Translations under genes and position numbers: made by a program
Part shown: in pieces, positions 1 through 6,366 of the stretch
Layout: every line of letters starts with the position of its first letter
How positions within the stretch are numbered: position 1 is the first letter of the stretch
Notes under the pieces: model-generated
Database searches by the model: none
What the model saw: only the letters and a program-made list of their open reading frames with translations
Told to the model about the DNA's origin: nothing
Source: Pseudomonadota bacterium
GTDB lineage: Bacteria; Myxococcota; Polyangia; GCA-2747355; JACKDQ01
NCBI GenBank assembly: GCA_030591195.1
Contig: JAUVBO010000032.1
Location: 1-11,234, forward strand
DNA length: 11,234 nt
Reading direction: 5' to 3'

Positions 1-795
1 GCCAACGTCGACCAGTCGGTCGGGCCGCTGCTGCAGCGCGAGTTCTGCCAGGTCGACAAGGGCGGAGAGCTGTTCTACGCCACGATCGACGAGGGGCTCG
101 AGGCCTCGCGCTTCGCCCCGATCATCTACGAGATCTTCTACTTCTGCCTCGCGGTCGGCTTCGGCGGCAAGCACAGCGGCAACGAGGAGCAGATCGCGGC
201 CTACATGCGAAAGCTCGGCGCCAAGCTCGAGCTCTCGGCGAGCGAGGAGGTCGAGACCACCGACGTCACGGCGACCGGGTCGATCCGGCCGACGTGGTCG
301 CATTGGTGGTATTACCTGGCCGCGACGCTCTTCGTCGTCGCGATCTACGCGCTGCTCTCGGCGCTGTCGGACGAGCCGCCGGCTGACGATCTGGCGGGCT
401 CCGGTGCGGACCAGATCGCAGCGGTGGTGTTTTCACCCTGGCCCGGGACCACGCCCATGGTAGCGGTCGCTGCCCGGCCGGCTGAGGGCGAGGATGACGA
501 CGAGGCGGACGACGACGAGGCGGACGACGACGAGGCGGACGACGACGAGGCGGACGAGCCTGCGTCGGAGGAAGACGCTGAGGGGCATGCTGGCAACCGG
601 CGGGGCGATGATGCTCCGTTCGTTCGGCGCGGCTCCGCGGATCGTCGGCAAGCCGACGGTGCTGCTGGGGGACATGCCGGTGCGGACCCACGACAGCAAG
701 CTGATCTGCTCCTCGGGCGGGGAGGTCCAGCTCACCCTCCCTGGGCAGCTCACTGTCCAGACCTGACCTCGTGTGCAGGGGCGCCGAGAGGGTGA
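1..795 (+). CDS. tssL: TssL/DotU-family T6SS inner-membrane subunit, C-terminal part (5' truncated by window)
   Basis: The frame is open from base 1, so the N-terminus lies outside the window. Window residues 44-58 (EIFYFCLAVGFGGKH) match the DotU/TssL signature of an aromatic helix followed by a C-L-x-x-G-F-x-G-K/R motif. One transmembrane segment follows at about residues 102-122 (WWYYLAATLFVVAIYALLSA), the C-terminal anchor position expected for TssL. In the T6SS, TssL forms the envelope-spanning complex with TssM and TssJ; most of the protein is cytoplasmic. After the membrane segment comes a short tail with four DDDEA repeats and further acidic residues. Third-position G/C bias in this frame is lost after about base 580, although the frame stays open to TGA at 793-795. 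The last ~70 codons are therefore probably not native and overlap a better coding frame. A TGA in frame 3 at 579-581 would be a natural end if one indel were present. Family assignment is fairly secure; the C-terminal boundary is not. Confidence 0.8.
   Translation, partial: ANVDQSVGPLLQREFCQVDKGGELFYATIDEGLEASRFAPIIYEIFYFCLAVGFGGKHSGNEEQIAAYMRKLGAKLELSASEEVETTDVTATGSIRPTWSHWWYYLAATLFVVAIYALLSALSDEPPADDLAGSGADQIAAVVFSPWPGTTPMVAVAARPAEGEDDDEADDDEADDDEADDDEADEPASEEDAEGHAGNRRGDDAPFVRRGSADRRQADGAAGGHAGADPRQQADLLLGRGGPAHPPWAAHCPDLTSCAGAPRG
493..552 (+). repeat. 15-bp tandem repeat encoding DDDEA, four copies
   Basis: Four consecutive copies of the unit GACGACGACGAGGCG (the first begins GAT) encode an acidic Asp/Glu tract in the tssL tail. 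The unit is a multiple of three, so copy-number change would not shift the tssL frame. In frame 2 the same tract reads Thr/Arg-rich, which explains a spurious upstream extension of the small gene that follows. Confidence 0.9.
587..766 (+). CDS. miniature DUF4280/PAAR-like T6SS spike-tip candidate (59 aa)
   Basis: This reading frame lies inside the overrunning 3' end of the tssL frame, shifted by one base. Codons are strongly G/C-ending, unlike the overlapping tssL frame. The start is chosen at ATG 587, with GGAGGAAG at 567-574 about 12 nt upstream; a frame-2 extension back to ATG 494 only translates the acidic repeat as Thr/Arg and is rejected. Residues 6-17 (GAMMLRSFGAAP) resemble the opening of DUF4280 proteins (GA-x-x-x-C-S-F-G-x-A-P). 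Residues 21-55 (GKPTVLLGDMPV, then SKLIC, GGEVQL and PGQ) resemble its closing motif (G-x-PTV-x-x-G, SK-x-x-C, GG-x-I, PGQ). The usual middle of the domain is absent. DUF4280/PAAR-like proteins cap the VgrG spike and carry effectors, which fits the tssL neighbour. Assignment rests on recalled motifs. It could be a compact functional tip or a remnant with an internal deletion. Confidence 0.6.
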   Translation: MLATGGAMMLRSFGAAPRIVGKPTVLLGDMPVRTHDSKLICSSGGEVQLTLPGQLTVQT

Positions 796-802
796 CGAGC
801 CG

Positions 803-1294
803 GTGAGCGACGAAGCGACCGATGCAGCTGGTGAGGAGGGCGACGCTGCGCTCGACGTGACGCTCGCCGCCCGGGTCGACGAGATCCCCGCGCTCCACGC
901 GCAGGTCGAGGCCTTCGGCGAGGAGCACGCGGTTCCCTTCGCGGTGGTTAACGCGATCAACCTCGCGCTCGACGAGGTGCTGACCAACATCGCGACCCAC
1001 GGCGTTCGCGAGGATGGTCGAGGCGCCGGCACGATCGACGTGCGCGTCGCGCTGGTGGCAGCCGAGGGTGAGCGCGGGACGCCGTGCCTGCGCGTCGAGG
1101 TCGAGGATGACAGCGGCGCCTTCGACATCCTCGCCGCCAAGGAGCCCGACACCCTCGCGCCGGTGGAGGAGCGCACCGTCGGCGGGCTGGGCATCTTCCT
1201 GGTCAAGCGGATGATGGATCGGCTAGCATACGAGCGGCGCGGCGGTCGCAACCTGCTGGTGATGGAGAAGAACATCCCCGGCGCCGCTGGTTGA
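803..1294 (+). CDS. RsbW-like anti-sigma factor / GHKL serine protein kinase
   Basis: A 163-residue single-domain GHKL ATPase. Visible boxes: N-box at about residues 50-66 (NAINLALDEVLTNIATHG, with Glu58 and Asn62 as the expected catalytic base and Mg2+ ligand); G1-like box at 101-106 (EDDSGAF); and G2 box at 126-134 (VGGLGIFLV). This is the HATPase_c_2/RsbW-SpoIIAB layout without a dimerisation or sensor domain. Such proteins bind a sigma factor or other partner and phosphorylate a cognate STAS antagonist on Ser. The next gene, 40 nt downstream, is exactly such a STAS protein, so the two form a partner-switch pair. The frame extends to GTG 773, but GTG 803 is preferred because AGAGGG at 787-792 lies 10 nt before it and no site precedes 773. 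No sigma factor lies in the window, so the target may be off-window or a T6SS component. Confidence 0.85.
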   Translation: MSDEATDAAGEEGDAALDVTLAARVDEIPALHAQVEAFGEEHAVPFAVVNAINLALDEVLTNIATHGVREDGRGAGTIDVRVALVAAEGERGTPCLRVEVEDDSGAFDILAAKEPDTLAPVEERTVGGLGIFLVKRMMDRLAYERRGGRNLLVMEKNIPGAAG

Positions 1295-1334
1295 GCGCCC
1301 GGCAGCACCTGCACCCCTCCGACGGAAGGCAGTC

Positions 1335-1664
1335 ATGGAGATCAGCGAAGAGAAGCTAGAGGACGGGACGGTGGTGGTGGGCCTCGATGGCAGGCTCGAT
1401 CCGATGACCGTGACCAGCGTCCAGGATCGGCTCTCGGGGCTGATTGCGCAGGGCCCGCCGCGGCTGGTGCTCGACCTGTCCCAGCTGAGCTACGTCAGCA
1501 GCGCGGGGCTGCGCGTGCTGCTGACCACCGCCAAGCAGGTCAGCGCTGGCCAGGGCAAGCTGATCCTCTGCGCCCCTCAACCCCACGTCAAAGAGGTCTT
1601 CGACATCTCTGGGTTCTCCGCGATCCTCAACATCTGCGAGACCCGCGAGCAGGCCACCGCCTAG
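1335..1664 (+). CDS. STAS-domain anti-sigma factor antagonist (RsbV/SpoIIAA-like)
   Basis: The protein is 109 residues, the usual length for a stand-alone STAS antagonist. The start is supported by GGAAGG at 1324-1329, five nt before ATG. The N-terminal strands read GTVVVGLDGRLD (residues 11-22), with the usual G-x-L/R-D turn. The phosphorylation loop is LSYVSSAGLRVLL (residues 51-63); aligned with SpoIIAA, Ser56 corresponds to phosphorylated Ser58, and Ser55 replaces the common Asp. The C-terminal helix region FDISGFSAIL (residues 89-98) is also typical. The unphosphorylated form would sequester the upstream kinase and release its partner; phosphorylation by that kinase would reverse this. 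It is the last gene of the left + strand block. A reversing PP2C phosphatase would be expected but is not seen here. Confidence 0.9.
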   Translation: MEISEEKLEDGTVVVGLDGRLDPMTVTSVQDRLSGLIAQGPPRLVLDLSQLSYVSSAGLRVLLTTAKQVSAGQGKLILCAPQPHVKEVFDISGFSAILNICETREQATA

Positions 1665-1708
1665 CCGATCAACGCGCGCGGGGAGCTCACTTTCCGCCGC
1701 TGGCAGGC

Positions 1709-1736
1709 CTGACCAAAACACATCAGTATGTATAGT
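1709..1736 (+). promoter_or_regulatory. candidate sigma70-type promoter for the Cys-rich lipoprotein gene
   Basis: A -10-like TATAGT at 1731-1736 lies 16 nt after a -35-like CTGACC at 1709-1714, within an unusually A/T-rich patch (1711-1736) of an otherwise very G/C-rich window. It sits about 40 nt upstream of the ATG at 1777. The rest of the 1665-1776 gap shows no gene and no clear terminator. Confidence 0.5.
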
Positions 1737-1776
1737 GCCGGTGTACCTGTTGGGTGACATCGACTCGGAGGCGCTA

Positions 1777-2433
1777 ATGCTAAGGAGCCGACTCGCCGGC
1801 TGCGGCTGGTGTGTCTTGATGCCGATACTGGCCGGGTGTCCGGGCGAAGCGCCGGTGATCTCCCAGGCGGACCCGGACGTTGGGGTGAGCGCAGACGTCG
1901 GGGTGAGCGCAGACGGTCGCGACCTTTCCCACCTGTGCGCCCCCTGTACGTCGGATGACCAGTGCGGTGGCGCGGGCAACTACTGCCTCGAGTTCGATGA
2001 GGGAGCTGCCTGCGGCGTCTACTGCGAGCAGGACTGTCCGAGCCCCTACGAGTGCTTGAGCGTGCGAACCAGCGCCGGGTTCAAGCCCCAGTGTGTTCCG
2101 CCCGAGGGCCACTGCCTCGACCGCGCGCCCCCGGACTCCGGTGTCAGCGGTGAAGCCGGGACTCAGCAGGACGCGGGGACCGCGCCGACGTGCGAGGATT
2201 GGTCGGCCTGGGTCTGTACCGCAGCGGTGTCGACGTCGCTGTGTCGGGCGACCTGCGGCGCGATGGTCGTCGCCTGCACGACCCAGGGCGAGTGTGCCTG
2301 CGCTATCGGCGGCCCGGGCGGCGGTGGGGGTGGTGGCAAGGCCCCGGCTACCCCCTGCGGCGTCTTCGAGGGGGCCGCGCCCTGCGACGTCTGCAGCGCC
2401 GCGGTCGTCGCTGGCTGCTGCGATGCTCCCTGA
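1777..2433 (+). CDS. cysteine-rich lipoprotein, unknown function (218 aa)
   Basis: ATG 1777 is chosen because GGAGG at 1767-1771 is spaced 5 nt from it and because the product then begins with a signal peptide; an in-frame GTG at 1735 overlaps the predicted -10 element. The lipobox is LAG-C with lipidated Cys21. About 22 further cysteines follow, including a C-x2-C-x5-C-x6-C cluster at residues 54-70 of the 'CxxDxxC' type common in secreted proteins of myxobacteria and relatives. A second cluster lies at 139-175 and a third at 194-215, separated by a seven-Gly run (181-187). Residues 34-45 hold two copies of DVGVSA. The many cysteines suggest a disulfide-stabilised extracytoplasmic protein. 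The downstream Kazal-type lipoprotein has the same general style but is not visibly a paralogue. No enzymatic motif was recognised. Confidence 0.8.
   Translation: MLRSRLAGCGWCVLMPILAGCPGEAPVISQADPDVGVSADVGVSADGRDLSHLCAPCTSDDQCGGAGNYCLEFDEGAACGVYCEQDCPSPYECLSVRTSAGFKPQCVPPEGHCLDRAPPDSGVSGEAGTQQDAGTAPTCEDWSAWVCTAAVSTSLCRATCGAMVVACTTQGECACAIGGPGGGGGGGKAPATPCGVFEGAAPCDVCSAAVVAGCCDAP
1876..1911 (+). repeat. 18-bp tandem duplication encoding DVGVSA twice
   Basis: Two adjacent 18-bp copies differ at a single base (GACGTT versus GACGTC at the start of the unit). The duplication lies in the linker just after the lipidated Cys, where length change is tolerated. Confidence 0.85.
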
Positions 2434-2460
2434 CAGACGATTTCCTTGCTCGCGCGAGGC

Positions 2461-2487
2461 TGTTCCACAGTACCCTGTTCCGCGGTA
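2461..2487 (+). repeat. 12-bp direct repeat upstream of a micro-ORF
   Basis: TGTTCCACAGTA (2461-2472) and TGTTCCGCGGTA (2476-2487) match at 10 of 12 positions with a 15-bp period. An overlapping inverted repeat pairs AGTACC (2469-2474) with GGTACT (2488-2493). The element ends about 9 nt before the ribosome binding site of the 26-codon ORF at 2507. It could be an operator or a chance remnant. The rest of the 2434-2506 gap shows nothing else. Confidence 0.45.
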
Positions 2488-2506
2488 GGTACTCCGGGAG
2501 CTTCGC

Positions 2507-2587
2507 ATGGAAGGCGAGCTGGCAAGCTCACTTGGCTGGCTGTCGATCGCGCTCGGGCTGTTCACGATCTGCGCGCTGGTGCTGTGA
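2507..2587 (+). CDS. 26-aa hydrophobic micro-ORF, possible small membrane protein
   Basis: ATG 2507 follows GGGAG at 2496-2500 with 6-nt spacing. The product reads MEGELASSLGWLSIALGLFT followed by ICALVL: a short polar start, then a single hydrophobic segment of about 18 residues long enough to span a membrane. Codons are mostly G/C-ending. TGA at 2585-2587 lies 3 nt from the end of the convergent minus-strand lipoprotein gene. The GWLSIALGL stretch resembles the first membrane helix of small integral membrane proteins and of the membrane-anchored SRPBCC-type family, so a truncated remnant of a longer gene is an alternative. Too short for confident assignment without conservation. Confidence 0.4.
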   Translation: MEGELASSLGWLSIALGLFTICALVL

Positions 2588-2590
2588 GGG

Positions 2591-3049
2591 CTATCTGCGA
2601 GCGGGCGGAGCCTCGGCGGCCTGGCGCTGCAGGTCGCGTCTCATCGCCCGCATGATCGCCTTGAGCAGCTCCTTGGCGTCCTTGTTCTTGGAGACCTTCT
2701 CGAGGCCGTCGACGAGCATCCGGTCGAGCCGCTTCTGCAGCTCGGGGTTCATCGGCGTGGCGCGTCCTGGCGCCGGCTTGGTGGTGAGCTTGAAGTTGCC
2801 CTTGCTCAGCTGACCGAGCAGGCCGGTAATGCCAGCGAGGGGATCGTTGGCGCGCCCGGCGCTCGGCTGCTGCAGCGCCGCGACTTGGCGCTCGAGCGCG
2901 GCGTTTTTATGCTGCAGCGCCTTGATCTGCTCGCGCATCGCCTGGCGCTCGGATCGGCCCGGGTCGCAGCCAGCCAGGATGATCGGCGCCGCGAGCAATA
3001 CCAGCGCCACCGAAGATGAAGAGATCGTGGGGACCGACCGGCAGGACAT
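2591..3049 (-). CDS. coiled-coil lipoprotein, unknown function (152 aa)
   Basis: The start is set at the ATG whose complement is 3047-3049, preceded on the minus strand by AAGGTGA with 5-nt spacing; this start gives a complete signal peptide. A hydrophobic stretch at residues 13-26 ends in the lipobox LAG-C (Cys28). Asp29 follows the Cys, which in the enterobacterial Lol rule favours inner-membrane retention; whether this holds here is inference. Residues 33-61 form a heptad-rich helix (REQIKALQHKN, then ALERQVAALQQ) predicted to be a coiled coil. The C-terminal third (102-147) is rich in Lys/Arg and helical, with LDRMLVDGLEKVS and AIMRAMRRDL. No enzymatic motif was recognised. It is transcribed divergently from the propeller lipoprotein gene and converges with the micro-ORF. 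A periplasmic scaffolding or adaptor role is possible but not shown. Confidence 0.75.
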   Translation of the reverse strand: MSCRSVPTISSSSVALVLLAAPIILAGCDPGRSERQAMREQIKALQHKNAALERQVAALQQPSAGRANDPLAGITGLLGQLSKGNFKLTTKPAPGRATPMNPELQKRLDRMLVDGLEKVSKNKDAKELLKAIMRAMRRDLQRQAAEAPPARR

Positions 3050-3260
3050 GGCGTCACCTTGTTTCGCTGCGACCTGGAGACCTCTCGACCTGGATACCAC
3101 GATTCGAGCCACGGGGCAGCCGGACAGCGGTCGACCGGTTGCACACGAGCGGTGGCTCGAGGGCCTGGTCGGCAGCAAAACCGGAAGGATTCCGGCCCGG
3201 CCCGGCTGGTATGACCGTTGCACTCCCGACCGTGTGTTCAATCCACGCCGAGGAGGAATG
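3050..3260. promoter_or_regulatory. divergent intergenic region between two lipoprotein genes
   Basis: This 211-bp stretch separates the minus-strand coiled-coil lipoprotein from the plus-strand propeller lipoprotein and must hold both promoters. I see no strong -35/-10 pair. AGGAGG at 3251-3256 is a near-consensus ribosome binding site. It abuts the ATG at 3258 and is spaced 4 nt from the ATG at 3261, which favours the second ATG. Open frames crossing the region in both directions lack coding character. Confidence 0.5.
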
Positions 3261-4328
3261 ATGCGCGCGACCGCAGCGAAGGTTGTCCTGGTTTGTCTCG
3301 GAGCGATGTTCGCTATCGCCTGTGGCGGTGGTCAGGCCGGGCCGTCGATCTACCAGCCCGGCTCCGCGCCGACCCAGCCCGGCGCCACGCCGACCGAGCC
3401 TGGCGCCACACCGACCGAGCCCGGCGTTACGCCGACCCAGCCCGGCGCCACGCCGACCCAGCCCGGCGCCACGCCGACCCAGCCCGCCAACCCGAACGGA
3501 ACCTGGACCCAGTCGATGTCGCCGATCACCGCCGCGCTCTACGCGCTGTGGAAGAGCGCGCCAAGCGACGTCTGGGCCGTGGGCAACCTGGGCTTGATCC
3601 TGCGCTACCAGGGTGGCGGCTGGGCGGTCAACGACCAGATTGCGGGCAGCTTCCAGGCGATCTGGGGCAGTGGGCCGAGCGACATCTGGGCCGCGGGAGG
3701 CGGCAGCTACTCCTGCACCCTGTACCACTTCGACGGGGTGGGCTGGAGCAAGGTGGACTGCCCCGAGGGCCAGAAGCAGGGCATCTTCGGGCTCTGGGGC
3801 ACCTCGGCTGACAACATCTGGGCCGTGGGTGCCAAGGGCACGATCCTGCATCGCACGTCGGGCGGCTGGAGCAAGGTTCCAAGCGGCGTCGACGTCGACC
3901 TCACCGCGATCTGGGGCGCTGGCAACCGGGTCTGGACCGTCGGCAAGGAGGGCACGATCCTCGCCTACGACGGCAGCGGCTGGACGAGCCAGGTCTCTGG
4001 CACCGAGCAGAGCCTGCGCGCGATCTGGGGCACCTCGGCGACGGACATCACGGTCGGCGGCGAGGCGATCGTGCTCGTCGGCGACGGCGCGAGCTGGCGC
4101 GAGGACAGCCAGGCGACGGGCTTCGTCAACCGCCGCGCCCGGGCCGTCGGTGGCGCCGGCACCAACGTCTGGGTCGGCTCGAGCAAGGGCACGATCATGC
4201 GCCGCACCGGCTCCAGCTGGAGCGTCGACATCGCGCCGATCGACGCGGCGATCTTCGACTTCATCGACGACGGCGGCGGTGGCCTGTGGGCCGTCGGTGA
4301 CCGGGGCACGATCCTCCGCTACCAGTAG
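3261..4328 (+). CDS. lipoprotein with seven-bladed beta-propeller (355 aa)
   Basis: The start is ATG 3261 (ATG 3258 is possible but touches the ribosome binding site). A signal peptide ends in the lipobox FAIA-C with Cys21, followed by GGG. Residues 36-75 are a Pro/Thr linker of six near-identical units of the type ATPTQPG. The rest is built from repeats of about 40 residues with the pattern IWG-x-S-x-x-D-I/V-W-A-V-G-x-x-G-T-I-L-x-x-x-G-x-x-W. Repeat strands (GLILRY, CTLYHF, GTILHR, GTILAY, AIVLVG, GTIMRR, GTILRY) occur seven times. The N-terminal TWTQS (81-85) resembles the outer strand missing from the last repeat, so ring closure by an N-terminal strand is likely. Such proteins are common surface or periplasmic lipoproteins of myxobacteria and relatives; the role is probably binding of a protein or glycan. 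No catalytic residues were recognised. It ends 10 nt from the convergent phosphoesterase gene. Confidence 0.85.
   Translation: MRATAAKVVLVCLGAMFAIACGGGQAGPSIYQPGSAPTQPGATPTEPGATPTEPGVTPTQPGATPTQPGATPTQPANPNGTWTQSMSPITAALYALWKSAPSDVWAVGNLGLILRYQGGGWAVNDQIAGSFQAIWGSGPSDIWAAGGGSYSCTLYHFDGVGWSKVDCPEGQKQGIFGLWGTSADNIWAVGAKGTILHRTSGGWSKVPSGVDVDLTAIWGAGNRVWTVGKEGTILAYDGSGWTSQVSGTEQSLRAIWGTSATDITVGGEAIVLVGDGASWREDSQATGFVNRRARAVGGAGTNVWVGSSKGTIMRRTGSSWSVDIAPIDAAIFDFIDDGGGGLWAVGDRGTILRYQ
3366..3485 (+). repeat. 21-bp tandem repeats encoding (A/V)TPT(Q/E)PG
   Basis: Six in-frame copies of a unit like GCCACGCCGACCCAGCCCGG plus one base, the first and last slightly shortened, encode a Pro/Thr-rich spacer between the lipid anchor and the propeller. 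Gln/Glu and Ala/Val substitutions between copies show limited divergence, so copy number may vary between strains. Confidence 0.9.
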
Positions 4329-4338
4329 CCCGACGCGC

Positions 4339-5532
<1,194 letters not shown>

Positions 5533-5544
5533 CGACCCTAGATT

Positions 5545-6366
5545 CTATCGTCGACCCCGCCGGCCCGCCATCGCTTCGACTGGGGATTCGACGAAAACGC
5601 CGTCGGCCGCCGCTGGAATCACCTGACGGATGCCGAGCTGCAGCCGAATCGCTCGTACCAGGCGCGGGTCTGGCTCCATCCCTTGGAGGCGAGACAAGGT
5701 CTCGCGCGTGGTGCCGAGCAGGTTGGCGATGCCAGCCACGGAGAGGTGGCCCTGCAACAGCGCCATCACGGCTCTCCAGGCCGCGCGCGTCGTGGCGCTT
5801 CGCGGGACGAGTCTGTTCAGGCCGAGGGCCGCGAGGGTCGCTGGAACCACCTGCACCAGCGGCCCGGTGGATTCCGGGAGGCTGTCGACGCCGAGCAGTC
5901 CGAGGAGCTGGGCCCGATGAACGCGGGGAAGCTGGCTACGCACGTGGGCCGCGGTGTGCTGGCCGATCAACCTCATGCCGAGCAGATCGGGCAGGTTGCT
6001 CGCGTCGTGGTAGGGATCCCAGAGCAGCTCGTGGTGGGGCTGCTGGCGCAGGATGTAGTCGAAGGTCTTCAGCAGATGGCCCTGATGTCGAATCGCCTTG
6101 TGGGTGGCTTGAGCGAAGCCGACGGGGAGGCCGAGGCGTCGTCGAATCGAGATCTGCACCCGCCGGACCAGCTTTCCGCTGGTGGCACGGTTCTCGAGGT
6201 GCTCCAGGTGCAGGTGGGTGTCCGGGGCGTTGAACGCCAGCAGGCGGTGTCCCCGGCTCATCTCCAGGACGATCCGGGCGATCTGGCGCCGTTGCTCGCG
6301 GGTCGGGGCGATCACGCGGCTGTCCGTCAGCCGGCAAATGACATGGTATCCGATCGGCTCGTTCAT
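5545..6366 (-). CDS. Y1 (HUH) REP-associated tyrosine transposase-like protein with C-terminal HTH extension
   Basis: Residues 6-110 have the Y1_Tnp layout: strand GYHVICRLTD, a helix, then APDTHLHLE with the HUH metal motif His51-x-His53, a following helix, and FDYILRQ with candidate nucleophile Tyr104. RAYT proteins of this class bind and cleave REP hairpins in single-stranded DNA. Typical RAYTs are about 150-200 residues; this one is 273. The extra part ends with AVMALLQGHL, SVAGIANLLG and TTRETLSRL (199-227), which looks like a helix-turn-helix and could add sequence-specific duplex binding. All catalytic residues look intact and no frameshift is seen. The start has no clear ribosome binding site; GATAAC just upstream on the minus strand could be a -10 for near-leaderless transcription. 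The array of related repeats upstream (6451-6620) fits a RAYT/REP pairing. A domesticated DNA-binding protein is the main alternative. Confidence 0.75.
   Translation of the reverse strand: MNEPIGYHVICRLTDSRVIAPTREQRRQIARIVLEMSRGHRLLAFNAPDTHLHLEHLENRATSGKLVRRVQISIRRRLGLPVGFAQATHKAIRHQGHLLKTFDYILRQQPHHELLWDPYHDASNLPDLLGMRLIGQHTAAHVRSQLPRVHRAQLLGLLGVDSLPESTGPLVQVVPATLAALGLNRLVPRSATTRAAWRAVMALLQGHLSVAGIANLLGTTRETLSRLQGMEPDPRLVRAIRLQLGIRQVIPAAADGVFVESPVEAMAGRRGRR

Noticed and set aside
494..586. N-terminal extension of the DUF4280-like gene to ATG 494
   Set aside because: It only translates the acidic tandem repeat of tssL in another frame as Thr/Arg repeats; a ribosome binding site is present before ATG 587.
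482..600. Programmed frameshift joining TssL to the DUF4280-like frame
   Set aside because: I see no slippery heptamer or downstream stem, and a fused TssL-spike protein would put a spike tip on an inner-membrane protein; a simple indel or separate start explains the data better.
433..1314. 293-codon open frame on the - strand
   Set aside because: Antisense to the RsbW-like gene and the DUF4280-like frame; Ser/Arg/Pro-rich without motifs.
2829..3260. Upstream extension of the propeller gene to ATG 2829
   Set aside because: It would overlap the antisense lipoprotein gene and hide the lipobox signal; AGGAGG directly precedes ATG 3258/3261.
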